Assembly: GCF_029168945.1 (NCBI RefSeq) | Contig: NC_083605.1 | Span: 31,509,280 to 31,573,279 of the forward strand | Direction: 5' to 3' | Length of the DNA: 64,000 nucleotides | DNA from: Cannabis sativa | Taxonomy: Eukaryota; Streptophyta; Magnoliopsida; Rosales; Cannabaceae | In this document: one piece after another, positions 44,359 through 55,912 of the stretch | Position numbering within the stretch: the first letter of the stretch is position 1 | Layout of the letters: each line of letters begins with the position of its first letter | The notes under the pieces: model-generated | What the model saw: the letters and a program-made list of their open reading frames with translations, nothing else | Told to the model about the DNA's origin: nothing | Database searches by the model: none | Translations under genes and position numbers: made by a program

Positions 44359-46460
44359 TTAACCAAGATTGTTCACATTGGTTAACGGCCTCTCCTTGGC
44401 TTCTCTGGCATACCTTTCTTGCGATTTGTGAGAGTCGCCTGCGATGTGTGGTCCTCCGATTATAGTTAAGATATTGCGAGGTGTTCTGGAGCCACTCGCG
44501 TTCTGGGTTTCTCCTTTGCCATCCGCTTGGGGATGACCTTCCTCGCTTCTTTTATACTTGTCGAACTTCCCTCTTCGGATCAGTTCCTCTATTTCATCCT
44601 GCAAGACCCAACATTCAAGAGTAGTATGACCAATGTCCTTGTGGTACTTACAGAATTTTTTAGGATCCCTCCGGTCGCGATTTCCCCTGATGGGGGCGGC
44701 TTCTTGAAGACCCCGTTCCTTTCCTCGATTGCATAGATATGGTCTCGAGGTACGACAAGTTCAGTATAGTTGACGAAGCGAGGTCCTCCCTTCCTTTTCG
44801 GCGAGGACTCCTTCTTTGGGGATGACTTAGCCAACTTCGGGCTTCGCTGTCTGCGCGGGCTACGTCTTCTCGGGCTTCGGCTCCTGGAATTCTTCCCTCG
44901 CGGACTGCGAGATAGTGACCGCGGTATGGGTGAACGACATTTGTCCTTCCCCTTCTCTAACTCTGCTAGAGAGTTCTCGATTCTCTTATGAGGTTCGGCC
45001 ATGGCGAAGAACTCTACTAAGGACTCCGGCCTTCGTGCTTACAGTTCCTTCCAGAAGTCGGTCCTTGGCAAGATACCTGTTATCAACATACAAACAAGCG
45101 AAGACTCAGGGGCCTTCTCGACCTTTGTTACTTCTGCGTTAAAACGCAGGAAATAGTCTTGTAAAGACTCACCAGGTTCTTGTTTGATGTTGGCCAAAGT
45201 CGTATAGGGTGGCCTATACGTCATTGTGGCTTGGAAATGCGTGAGGAATAAGTCGACGAAGGTTTCCCACGTCGATATCGATGCCTCAGGTAATTGGGTG
45301 AACCAATCATGAGCATTTTCCTTGAGTGTTGACGCAAGAATGCGGCACTTCGCGAGTTGCGGTACCTGGTCCACTTCCATTATAGTATTGAATTTTTCTA
45401 AATAATCTATCGGGTTAGAAGTACCTTTATACTTGAGGGATTCGGATAAACGAAACCCTTTCGGAAGTTGAGCCTGTCGCACCTCTGCAGTAAAAGGCGA
45501 GGTGCCATGCAGCTTCTATATAGGCTTGCGCTGCTGCTCGAGCATCTTTAAAGCTTGCAGAAGCATGCTTTGGTCAATTCCTCCTGTCGCAGGGGCTGAA
45601 GTCGCTGCGACTGCGGGGCTCGCAACCACTGCGGCAAGGTTTGCTGGGATATTAATCCCAGTAGTCGCGATCGGCGCGATAGGCGGGTTATTACCTGCGT
45701 TGACACCCTGATCGCCCGCAGGGGGATCACGGAGCGTCTCAGTGTTATGTGGGCCGCGGGAGCGTGCCCTGAAAACTGCGTTGAGATGATCACGTAGGTC
45801 ACCTCGATGTACTTGATAATGTCCTCCCTGTTGTGTTTGTACAGAGCCGAACCTTGTATATCTGCTCGGAGTACGGCCATGCGATGACGAAGAGGCTGAC
45901 TCTGCGTCATTGTCTCTCGATGGATGACTGCGAGGATTACGGCGCTCAGGATCTTCGTCAATTTGTGCGCTCTGGTTAGGAAACCTTGCGGATTGATCTC
46001 TTGACATCGGGTGATTCAAGTCCAGAGCTTCAGGGTCAGTTCTTCGTTCCCTGCGTACACGGTTAGTATGACGTCTAGAAACTGTTACCTGAGGGTTATC
46101 GTTGCGAATGGCAGGAACTCGAGGAGGGCGTCGAGCTCGACTCTGTCCGTCTACCTCGGCCTGTAGTGCCCGTAGTTGATCCTGAATTGCAGCATATTGA
46201 TCGGTGGTGAGCTGGACCATTCCCTCAGATACTACCACCGGATTGACGGGGGGAAAATGCATGGTTGCTGGTGGTGTGGACGTGTCCCCGACTTGAGGGC
46301 CAGTCGTTTCTGGGAATAGGTTGAGAGGTCTAATATTGCTCCTCCCCACTCCGCCGTTGATGACGTCCACAGGTGGCACTCCAGCTCCGGGCAGTGGTAC
46401 ACTCATCATTCCAATATTGATGGACCCGTTGTTAGCTCCGTTAACGTGATTTCCAGCCAT
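44359..46460 (-). pseudogene. Gypsy-2 gag
   Basis: The start is probably MAGNHVNGANN at 46460, 65 bp inside the 5' LTR. A long hydrophilic region rich in RRPPR and SSSSHGRTPSR runs to a TAG (45516-45518). In the same frame the Retrotrans_gag core follows (YKGTSNPIDYLEKFN, AHDWFTQLPEASISTWE, QEPGESLQDYFLRF), ending at a TAA (45039-45041). It then continues with an Arg-Ser-rich stretch (SRSPRGKNSRSRSPRRRSP). A frameshift near 44650-44700 leads into the last part (DEIEELIRRGKFDKYK, then TIIGGPHIAGDS). The Arg-Ser region could be mistaken for a splicing factor but sits inside gag. Confidence 0.85.
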
Positions 46461-46524
46461 GATGAAATAGTGTTCTTTGAAGTGAATGAAATCTTTTAGT
46501 CGAATTCCCACAGACGGCGCCAAA
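46461..46524 (-). other. Gypsy-2 leader and primer-binding site
   Basis: Next to the 5' LTR the element strand reads TTTGGCGCCGTCTGTGGGAA, with the TGGCGCC start typical of Tat and Athila primer-binding sites. Confidence 0.8.
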
Positions 46525-47174
46525 TGTTGTCGAGTGAATTTCGCAACACCGAAATATATTATTCAATTAATATAAAAGAGAATTTTCAGGGAAGTGACAA
46601 GTGCGAGTATTCGACCTAGAATGGCGAGTACTCGACTGGGAATGCAAGAACAATCAACAAGGCTGTAAAATGTAAATAAGACAAAGAATTATAGTGGTTC
46701 AGTCAGATTGTGATCTGCTTAGTCCACTGTAGCAAAGGATTCGTAGGTGCCATTTTCATGGTGGATCACCCCTTTATATACAAAGTAGGTGTCCAATCGG
46801 TTACACAAGGATCACATTCATTGTTAATCCATTATTTACATATTGAATTGCAATAATTAAACCCAAACAACGTTAACATCAATAAATGTGTAACAGTTAC
46901 TAAGTTCATCAACGTATGCGTCTTCCGCATCTGCGAGTTGACTGTTCATGTTCCGTTTGTTGAGCTCGCAGGGTCATCAGTACGTTTGGAACGTCTACGC
47001 CCTTAGGTAATCGCCCCTTGTAGACATCGCATGTTTGAGCTGGTAGAACTTGGACATGCGAATTTATATCGGTCTGTCAGGGCTATTGGGTCGTTGGGAC
47101 CAAATGGCATCATAGAGAGTTGGTCTCTATGCTTTCGCGGAAATATAGAGGGGACACTCGCACATGTTCTAACA
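46525..47174 (-). repeat. Gypsy-2 5' LTR (right), truncated
   Basis: Matches 35821-36470 and then breaks off after CACATGTTCT (47170). About 218 bp of the LTR's distal part is missing; this is the U3 end with the upstream promoter sequences. Confidence 0.92.
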
Positions 47175-47184
47175 TGTGATTATA

Positions 47185-48696
47185 TAGGTTTTATATGGAT
47201 GGATTATATAGGTTTTAATGCATGCTAGTGGTGTTGTTTAAAGCTTTGAATTTCCTATGCAAATATGTGATTTTTGAATGAAATGGTTCTATTTGTTGCT
47301 GTGAAGTTGCTGGATGTTCTCTATAGTTTTCAGAGGTGATTATATGCTAGTTTAAGTAGATTTAAGCTAGTGGAATGCATGTTTAGGTGGATTTGCTCAA
47401 GCTTGAGTTTGGAACTCAAAGCTTGAGCTCCAATGGTGATTTTTGTATATGTGTTTTCTGGGTGGTTTTGAGGCCTTAGATTTGTTCTTTGGGGTGTTTA
47501 GAGCAGGTCTGGAAAGTTTGGTACCAATTGGGGTTGAATTGGTCGAGTTATGAAAATTTTAGTTGGCTGCCTGCGAGGAACCGGAATTCCGGTTGTACAT
47601 CCGGAATTCCGGATGAGGGTTCTGAATTTTCCAGAACCGGAATTCCGGTTGGGCAACCGGTCTACCGGTTGGGGAAAATTCAGGGACCCTAGTTTTCCTC
47701 GTTTTTATGTTTTTAGGGTATTGCCATGCTTTTTATCGATAGGGAAACTTTTAGTTCCAAGTTTTAGTCCCCGGGAAGTGATTTAGCGTGTCACTTATAG
47801 CGTTGTGATTTTTATGGTTTAGGAGCCAGTAATCCACCGCTCAGCTTCGTCGATCGAGTTGACCGCACACCCGAAATCGGAATCCGTGTAAGATTAGTAT
47901 AACAGTATGCATATGTAGATTACATGTTTAGCGTGCATGTAGGAAGCCTGCTAGATTACATTAGTTATGTATTTAGGCTTCGAACCATCCAACCCTGTCA
48001 TGTCGGTACAGGCTGGAGTATGACCAGCAGCCGGAGTATGACCGGTTCGACCGATCAGGCTGACATTTGGTTGGTGGTTCAGTGCTATTGACCTATCCCG
48101 TCGGTACAGCCGGAGTATGACCAGCGGCGGAGTATGACCGGTTCGACCGATCGGGAGGATATTTGTCAATAGTACCGTCCCTATGAACGTTCAAAACTCA
48201 GTACCATGTTGGACATGGCGGTAGTGGCTCGCACCATGTTGGACATGGCGCAGCGGGACTCGCATCGTGTTGGACACGGCAGCTTAGTATTATGTATGAT
48301 ATTATTATGCTTTTCTTACCGAGTCCGTCGACTCGCGCTTTATGTTCATGTGTAGGTAAAGGCAAGGCTATAGCTGATGGACCGTGAGCGAGCTTATGAG
48401 ATTGTACATGTCGGGGCGGTTAGGCCTGGAGCGTATGATCCTCGGGACAGCAAGGCTGAATTTTTGTAACTGGTCGTTAGACGACTTTTATTTTGATGTA
48501 ATAGTTAAACAGTTAAAACTTTTGTAAATGATTTTATAAATCGGGATCCCGAGTCTTTTGTAATATGGTTTATAAGTTTAATTAAAAAGCAAAATTTTAA
48601 TTAATCACGTTTTTCCATAAACCTCGTTGATTAGCAACGAGCTGCACAGTACGTTTCAAAATCAAGTAATACGCCTAAGGTAGTTAGGGTGTTACA
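47185..48696 (+). repeat. Gypsy-3 5' LTR, 5'-truncated
   Basis: It aligns with 54392-55912 from TAGGTTTTATATGG onward and ends GGTGTTACA before the primer site. A 10-14 base filler (AACATGTGATTATA) separates it from the Gypsy-2 LTR. Confidence 0.94.
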
Positions 48697-48978
48697 ATTT
48701 GGTATCGTAGCCGCTGTGTTGTCTTCCGAAGATCGTCACGACATGTACAATCATCATCAGCAGTTAGCTCGGTTCACGGTTCAGTAAGCCTTTATTGCTT
48801 TAGTAGTTTATTTTATTCAGTTATGAAAAAGAAAAGCCTGTTAGGAAGCATGTTAGTAGCCTGATAGTAGAATAGGCGCATGTTTCGTTTTTAATTTCCA
48901 AATTAAGCGGCATTAGTAAGCTCGCCTTGAATACGACCTGATATGCCAACTCTTGGTTTCGCAGGCGGTTCTCACTAG
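48697..48978 (+). other. Gypsy-3 primer-binding site and leader
   Basis: ATTTGGTATCGTAGC follows the LTR. It resembles the initiator-methionine tRNA site TGGTATCAGAGC with changes. The rest is a non-coding leader up to the gag ATG at 48979. Confidence 0.75.
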
Positions 48979-50302
48979 ATGGACGCCAAGCGGACTACCA
49001 GGAGTCAGGGCAACTCCGTAGGGTCGAACCAAGGACAGGGAGCTCAGTTTCCCCCACCTGCTAGGGGCCGAGGTAGAGGTCCCCGAGGCAGGGCTCGTGG
49101 CCGGGGTGATGAGAACCCGCCACAGGCTGCCCAGGCTCCCCCAGCCGATCAGGGAGCCCCGAACTGGGAGTTACGGTTTGCAGAGATACAAGCCCGGATC
49201 GAAGAACAAGACCTCGAGATCCAGAGGTTGAGACAGCAGGGTGCTCCTGCAGTTCCAGTGCCCATAGTTCCAATGGCACCTGCCCCTGCTGCCCAGGCCG
49301 AGATAGTGGTGGCGGCCCATAGATTGGAACCATTGTATGAGCGGTTCCGGAAGCAAGCACCTCCGGTATTCCTGGGAGGTCCGGGCGTGATGAAAGCCGA
49401 ACAGTGGCTGACGGTGATCACCAAGATTTTGAACTTCATGGGTGTCACCGGTAACGACAGAGTGGTGTGCGCCACGTTTCAGTTCCAGGAGGACGCCCTG
49501 GTATGGTGGGACATGGTGTCTCAGATCCATGACGTCACCACCATGACCTGGGAAAGGTTCCAGGAACTCTTTAATGCGAAATACTAAAACGAGGCGGTTA
49601 GAAGCGCCAAGAGGAAAGAGTTCGTTCACCTGACCCAGCGGGAGAACATGAGCGTCACTGAGTATACTACTCAGTTTGACCGGTTGGCGAGGTTAGCCTC
49701 GGGAATTGTGCCGACCGACTTCAGCAAGAAGGAGAAGTATCTGGACGCGTTGAACCCCAAGATCAGGCATGACCTGATGATCACCACAGACGACAGCACC
49801 ACCTATGCTCAGATGGTGGAGAAGGCACTGCGAGCTGAGGGCGCAGTGGGGTGCATGTCAGAATCCGCCCAAGATCTCGGTTAGTGGCGGAGCTCCTACC
49901 CCTCCTGCATCAGGATATAGCAGGGGGAGTAGTGGTTCGGCCATTGATCAGAGGAAGAGGGCACCCACTGCTTCCGGCGGCTCGAGTCAGAACAAGAGGT
50001 TCCGGGGGAACCAGAACAGATGGAGTCCTCCTGGTGGTACTGAGACTCGATTCTCCTACCCCGAGTGCCCTAGCTGTAAGAGGCACCATCGGGGTGAGTG
50101 CAAAGGTCAGGGATGCTTTCATTGTGGCATGCCCGGACACTTCAAGAGGGAATGTCCCCAGCTCCGACCAGAGGCACCGAGAGCTCCAGCGATACCCACT
50201 CCAGCCAGGGTGTTCGCTATCACGCAGCCGATGCGGATGCCACCCATCCGCCTGTCACGGAGTCGCCTTTTTATTAACAACTCGCTTTATTCGGTCGTTT
50301 GA
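48979..50302 (+). pseudogene. Gypsy-3 gag (one nonsense, one frameshift)
   Basis: The start MDAKRTTRSQGNSVGSNQGQ leads into an Arg-Gly-rich stretch (GRGRGPRGRARGRG). The gag core follows (AEQWLTVITKILNFMG, CATFQFQEDALVWWDMV, TWERFQELFNAKY). A TAA at 49585-49587 interrupts it, and the same frame resumes (FVHLTQRENMSVTEYTTQF). Near 49880 the frame shifts to the one that holds the CCHC knuckle CFHCGMPGHFKREC. It ends with the protease start RVFAITQ and a disturbed segment. Gag binds genomic RNA and forms the particle. Confidence 0.9.
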
Positions 50303-53300
50303 TTCTCGGGGCTACACATTCTTATGTGGCGGCCGAGTCTTTAGTAAATTGGGTAGACCCTTTGATAGATATGAATCGGGGTTTGGAACCCCGTTACCCA
50401 GCTGAGAATTGGTTATCTCCAATAGGTGGATTAGGTCTATGCCGGTCAGGATAGATGGTAGAGAGTTAAGCGCTGATCTGATAGAGATGAGCTTAGTCGA
50501 ATTTGATATTATTTTAGGAATGGATTTCCTATCTAAATATTCGGCGAGCATTGACTGTAAAAGGAAGATGGTGGTCTTCCAACCGGAAAGTGAAGAACCG
50601 TTTGTATTTCTGGGTTCAGTTCAGGGATCACGGATCCCGGTGATCTCGGCTATGTCAGCGAGAGAATTGTTGCACGGCGGGTGCTTAGGGTTTCTGGCCG
50701 TGGTGGTGGACACCACTCGGCCAGACACCATTCGGCCAGAGGACATCAGAGTGGTTCGGGAATTTTTGGACGTTTTTCCCGAAGAACTTCCAGGGTTACC
50801 ACCTCAGCGGGAGATTGATTTTGTAATCGACTTGGCACCAGGGGTGGAACCGGTTTCCAAAGCCCCGTACAGGATGGCTCCAGCTGAACTTAAGGAATTA
50901 AAGATTCAGCTCCAAGGGTTGTTTGACATAGGGTTCATTCGGCCCAGTGTGTCACCCTGGGGAGCCCCGGTTTTGTTCGTCAAGAAGAAGGATGGATCTA
51001 TGAGGATGTGCATTGACTACAGGGAACTGAACAAGCTGACGGTGAAGAATAAATACCCATTACCTAGGATCGACGACTTGTTCGATCAGCTTCAGGGGAA
51101 GACGGTCTTTTCTAAGATTGATCTCTGTTCGGGTTATCATCAGTTGAGAATCCGAGAGGAGGACATTCCAAAGACGGCTTTCCGCACTAGGTATGGACAT
51201 TACGAATTTCGGGTTATGTCATTCGGACTAACCAATGCTCCTGCAGCATTCATGGACCTGATGAATAGAGTATTCAAGGATTTCCTCGATATCTGTGTGA
51301 TTGTGTTTATCGACGACATCCTCGTGTACTCTCAATCAGAAGAGGAGCATGAGTTACATCTTCAGATGGTACTGCAACGACTTCGAGAACATAAGCTCTA
51401 CGCCAAGTTCAAGAAATGTGAGTTCTGGTTGTCTCAGGTGTCCTTCCTAGGGCACATTGTGAGTAAAGATGGGATCAAGGTGGATCCCGGGAAGATTGAA
51501 TCCGTCAGGGATTGGCCGAGACCGAAGACAGTGACAGAGATCGGAAGCTTCTTGGGTTTAGCTGGGTACTACCGTAGGTTCGTGGAGGGGTTCTCCAAAA
51601 TTTCAATGCCCCTAACCGAGCTTACAAAGAAGAATCAGCGATTTATCTGGTCAGATAAATGTGAAGCTAGCTTTCAGGAGCTGAAGCAGAGATTGATTAC
51701 TGCTCCGGTACTAGCTTTGCCCTCGGACAAGGAGAAGTTCGTAGTCTACTGTGACGCATCCAAACAGGGTTTGGGGTGTGTATTGATGCAAGCCGATCGG
51801 GTTATCGCTTATGCCTCCCGTCAGTTAAAGGATTATGAACAGCGATACCCGACTCATGATTTAGAATTGGCCGCAGTGGTTTTTGCACTGAAGATTTGGC
51901 GGCATTACCTTTATGGGGAGAAGTGCGAGATCTATACCGACCATAAAAGTCTCAAGTATTTCTTTACTCAGAAAGATTTGAACATGAGACAAAGGCGTTG
52001 GTTGGAATTAGTGAAGGATTATGATTGTGAGATCCTCTATCATCCCGGAAAAGCCAATGTAGTGGCCGATGCCCTGAGCAGAAAGGGTCCCGGGCAAGTA
52101 GCTAGCATAGTTCAGATCTCACCTCAGCTAGCAGAGGATATGGTTAGATCCAGCATTGAGTTTGTGGTAGGTCAGCTTCACAACTTAACGCTGCAATCTG
52201 ATCTGTTGGAAAGAATAAAGGTCGCTCAGATGACAGATCCGGAGTTAGTGAAGATCCGAGATGAGGTATTGGCTGGTCAAGCCAAAGACTTTTCAGTGTC
52301 AGACAGTGGGATGCTTTTGTATAAAGCTAGGGTTTGTGTTCCGAACAGTGTGGAACTGAGAAATGAGATCTTTGAGGAGGCTCATTCTACCCCATATTCT
52401 CTGCATCCCGGCACCACCAAGATGTACCAAGATTTGAAACCGTACTTCTGGTGGAACGGTATGAAGAAGAATTTGGTAGAATTCGTATCGAGATGCCTCA
52501 CTTGTCAGCAGATCAAGGCTGAACATCAGAGACCAGCAGGGTTGTTGCAGCCTCTAACCCTACCAGAATGGAAATGGGAGGATATTACGATGGATTTTGT
52601 GGTCGGGTTACCTAGGACCACGGGTATGTATGATTCCATCTCGGTAGTGGTGGATCGATTTACGAAATCTGCTCATTTTCTGCCGGTTAGAACAACATTT
52701 TCAGTGGATCCGTTGGCAGAACTGTACGTCAGAGAGATAGTGAGACTTCACGGGGTACCGAAGTCTATAGTTTCGGACAGGGATCCGAAGTTCACCTCCA
52801 AATTTTGGCAAAGTTTGCAACGGGCAATGGGTACAAAGCTAAAATTCAGTACAGCATTCCATCCTCAGACAGATGGTCAATCTGAAAGGACAATTCAGAT
52901 ATTGGAGGATATGTTGAGAGCCTGTGTTATGGACTTTGAGGGTTCATGGAGTAAATATCTACCGTTGATAGAATTTTCGTACAACAACAGTTATCAGAGT
53001 ACGATAGGGATGGCTCCCTATGAACTGTTGTACGGTAGGAAATGTAGATCCCCTATCCACTGGGATGAGACAGGGGAGAGGAAATACCTAGGTCCAGAGT
53101 CAGTTCAGCGGACCAATGAGGCAATAGAAAAGATAAAAGCTAGAATGCTTGCCTCACAGAGCAGACAGAAGAGTTACGCAGATCCGAAACGCAGAGATGT
53201 TGAGTTCCAAGTAGGGGAACATGTATTTTTGCGGGTATCTCCGATGAAGGGGATTAAACGTTTCGGGAAAAGAGGCAAGTTATGCCCTAGATTTACAGGA

Positions 53301-53660
53301 CCTTTCGAGATTCTCGAGAAGATAGGTCAAGTGGCATATCGGTTAGCATTGCCTCCAGCCTTATCAGCAGTGCACAACGTATTCCATGTCTCAATGTTGA
53401 GAAAATAAGACCCCTCTCATATACTCAGTTATGAGAGTCTTCAGCTTCAGCCAGACATGTCATATGAGGAACAACCAGTGCAGATCCTGGATAGAAAGGA
53501 TAAAGTCCTTCGGAATAAGACCATAGCATTGGTCAAGGTTCTCTGGAGAAACAGTAAGGTGGAAGAAGCCACCTGGGAGCTAGAGTCAGATATGAGAGCT
53601 CAATATCCAGAGTTATTCAGGTTAGATTTCGGGGACGAAATCCTTTTAAGGGGGGAATAG
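50262..53660 (+). pseudogene. Gypsy-3 pol with chromodomain-like tail (frameshift in protease, stop before tail)
   Basis: The protease flap region GATHSYVAAESL (50310-50345) is in a different frame from the main frame, which starts near 50409. That frame is open for 999 codons: reverse transcriptase with [13 protein letters not shown] [20 protein letters not shown] and catalytic FIDD at 51306-51317, RNase H ([17 protein letters not shown]), integrase finger ([22 protein letters not shown]) and DDE residues in [18 protein letters not shown] and [14 protein letters not shown] at 53406-53408 cuts off the tail, which in the same frame reads VQILDRKDKVLRNKTI, VKVLWRNSKVEEATWE. That tail is the chromodomain-type end that steers integration to heterochromatin in Tekay elements. 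Confidence 0.94.
53645..53660 (+). other. Gypsy-3 polypurine tract
   Basis: TTAAGGGGGGAA precedes the 3' LTR start TGTAAAG by a few bases. Confidence 0.8.
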
Positions 53661-53661
53661 T

Positions 53662-55912
53662 TGTAAAGCCCGCTTAGTTAATTTGGAAATTAGCAGTTGT
53701 TTATGTTTAATTATGAAATTATTTATAGCTATTTAAATAATTTATTACTGTTATTTATGGAATTCAGAAATGCATGGTTATGTTATTCAGTAGTTGCATA
53801 TTTTGCATTTCCGGTGTCCGGTATTTTAGAACTCGGCGTTTGGCTCAGTAGAATTCACAACTTAGTATGTTAGTAATTTGGGGACGGGTTTTAGACATTG
53901 GGAATGTCGGGAATGGCCGGGAATTTAGAATGTCCCAAAAATACCCCTTTTGTATGATTTATGTGGTTTTATGGTGGAGGGGCAAAATGGTCTTTTTGCC
54001 CCATTAGTATTTTTTGTCTTTTGTGATTTTGTGAAATGGAAAATAAGTGTTTATTTGATTAATTGTTGGCTGAAATAAGTATATGTAAATGGCTTTATTC
54101 ACTTATTTATTTTTACAAAACATTACACTTAGAGAAAATTTACAAAAAAAACTTTCAAACACTCTCTCTCAAGCCTCTCTCTCTTTCGGCCCTCTTTGAG
54201 CAGCAAGGAGGAGGAGTTTTCCTTGGTGATTCAAGCCCTTTTTGTGTTGATTTTATGATCCATAGTTACTTGTAAGTGGTTCTCAACTATTCTTTTTGTT
54301 CTTGATGTTTTTGAGGTGAAAATGGTAGGTTGCATGTTAGTTTGTAAAGCTGTATGTTGCTGTGTTTAATTGTTGTTTCCAGTAGCTTAATTAGGTTTTA
54401 TATGGATGGATTATATAGGTTTTAATGCATGCTAGTGGTGTTGTTTAAAGCTTTGAATTTCCTATGCAAATATGTGATTTTTGAATGAAATGGTTCTATT
54501 TGTTGCTGTGAAGTTGCTGGATGTTCTCTATAGTTTTCAGAGGTGATTATATGCTAGTTTAAGTAGATTTAAGCTAGTGGAATGCATGTTTAGGTGGATT
54601 TGCTCAAGCTTGAGTTTGGAACTCAAAGCTTGAGCTCCAATGGTGATTTTTGTATATGTGTTTTCTGGGTGGTTTTGAGGCCTTAGATTTGTTCTTTGGG
54701 GTGTTTAGAGCAGGTCTGGAAAGTTTGGTACCAATTGGGGTTGAATTGGTCGAGTTATGAAAATTTTAGTTGGCTGCCTGCGAGGAACCGGAATTCCGGT
54801 TGTACATCCGGAATTCCGGATGAGGGTTCTGAATTTTCCAGAACCGGAATTCCGGTTGGGCAACCGGTCTACCGGTTGGGGAAAATTCAGGGACCCTAGT
54901 TTTTCTCGTTTTTATGTTTTTAGGGGTATTGCCATGCTTTTTATCGATAGGGAAACTTTTAGTTCCAAGTTTTAGTCCCCGGGAAGTGATTTAGCGTGTC
55001 ACTTATAGCGTTGTGATTTTTATGGTTTAGGAGCCAGTAATCCGCCGCTCAGCTTCAGTTCCAGTCAGGTTGACCGGCACACCTGAAATCGGAATCCAGG
55101 TAAGATTAGTATAACAGTATGCATATGTAGATTACATGTTTAGCGTGCATGTAGGAAGCCTGCTAGATTACATTAGTTATGTATTTAGGCTTCGAACCAT
55201 CCAACCCTGTCACGTCGGTACAGGCTGGAGTATGACCAGCAGCCGGAGTATGACCGGTTCGACCGATCAGGCTGACATTTGGTTGGTGGTTCAGTGCTAT
55301 TGACCTATCCCGTCGGTACAGGCTGGAGTATGACCAGCAGCCGGAGTATGACCGGTTCGACCGATCAGGAGGATATTTGTCAATAGTACCGTCCCTGTGA
55401 ACGTTCAAAACTCAGTACCATGTTGGACATGGCAGTAGTGGCTCAGTACCATGTTGGACATGGCAGTAGCGGGACTCAGTATCGTGTTGGACACGGCAGT
55501 TAGTATTATGTATGATATTATTATGCTTTTCTTACTGAGTCTGTCGACTCACAGTTTATGTTCATGTGTAGGTAAAGGCAAGGCTATAGCTGATGGACCG
55601 TGAGCGAGCTTATGAGATTGTACATGTCGGGGCGGTTAGGCCTGGAGCGTACGATCCTCGGGACAGCAAGGCTGAATTTTTGTAACTGGTCGTTAGACGA
55701 CTTTTATTTTGATGTAATAGTTAAACAGTTAAAACTTTTGTAAATGATTTTATAAATCGGGATCCCGAGTCTTTTGTAATATGGTTTATAAGTTTAATTA
55801 AAAAGCAAAATTTTAATTAATCACGTTTTTCCATAAACCTCGTTGATTAGCAACGAGCTGCACAGTACGTTTCAAAATCACGTAATACGCCTAAGGTAGT
55901 TAGGGTGTTACA
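53662..55912 (+). repeat. Gypsy-3 3' LTR, complete
   Basis: 2251 bp from TGTAAAGCCC to GGTGTTACA. It contains four 16 bp palindromes (54786-54877), a duplicated segment around GGAGTATGACCAGC (near 55220-55375) and three small hairpins with a TGG loop (55418-55495). Confidence 0.94.
54786..54877. promoter_or_regulatory. Cluster of four 16 bp palindromes in Gypsy-3 LTR
   Basis: AACCGGAATTCCGGTT (54786 and 54842), ATCCGGAATTCCGGAT (54806) and AACCGGTCTACCGGTT (54862). The same four occur in the left LTR at 47579, 47599, 47635 and 47655 with the same spacing. A role in transcription or RNA folding is inference. Confidence 0.6.

Larger units (their letters stand above)
35821..47174 (-). mobile_element. 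Gypsy-2: Tat-type Ty3-gypsy with intact antisense gene and truncated 5' LTR
   Basis: The LTRs start TGTTGTCGAGTGAATTTCGC at 35821 and 46525. Gag-pol is minus strand; an antisense gene is plus strand. The left LTR is complete (to about 36688, TATAACA). The right LTR matches only its first 650 bp and stops near 47174, where it joins a truncated LTR of Gypsy-3. The shared LTR part differs at roughly 2% of positions by eye, so it is older than Gypsy-1. The left flank (CGAAT) is LINE sequence. Confidence 0.94.
47185..55912 (+). mobile_element. Gypsy-3: Tekay-type chromovirus with truncated 5' LTR
   Basis: The right LTR is complete (53662-55912, TGTAAAGCCC to GGTGTTACA). The left LTR (47185-48696) lacks about the first 730 bp. 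Gag, protease, reverse transcriptase, RNase H, integrase and a chromodomain-like C-terminus lie between them. Nonsense mutations and frameshifts in gag, protease and before the chromodomain make it defective. The right flank (GGTTC) continues into the LINE endonuclease. Confidence 0.95.

Noticed and set aside
44589..45002. Arg-Ser-rich open frame resembling an SR splicing factor
   Set aside because: It lies in frame between the gag core and the gag zinc-knuckle region of Gypsy-2 and has no RNA-recognition motif.
48979..49140. Arg-Gly-rich N-terminus resembling an RGG RNA-binding host protein
   Set aside because: It continues directly into a Tekay gag core and zinc knuckle.
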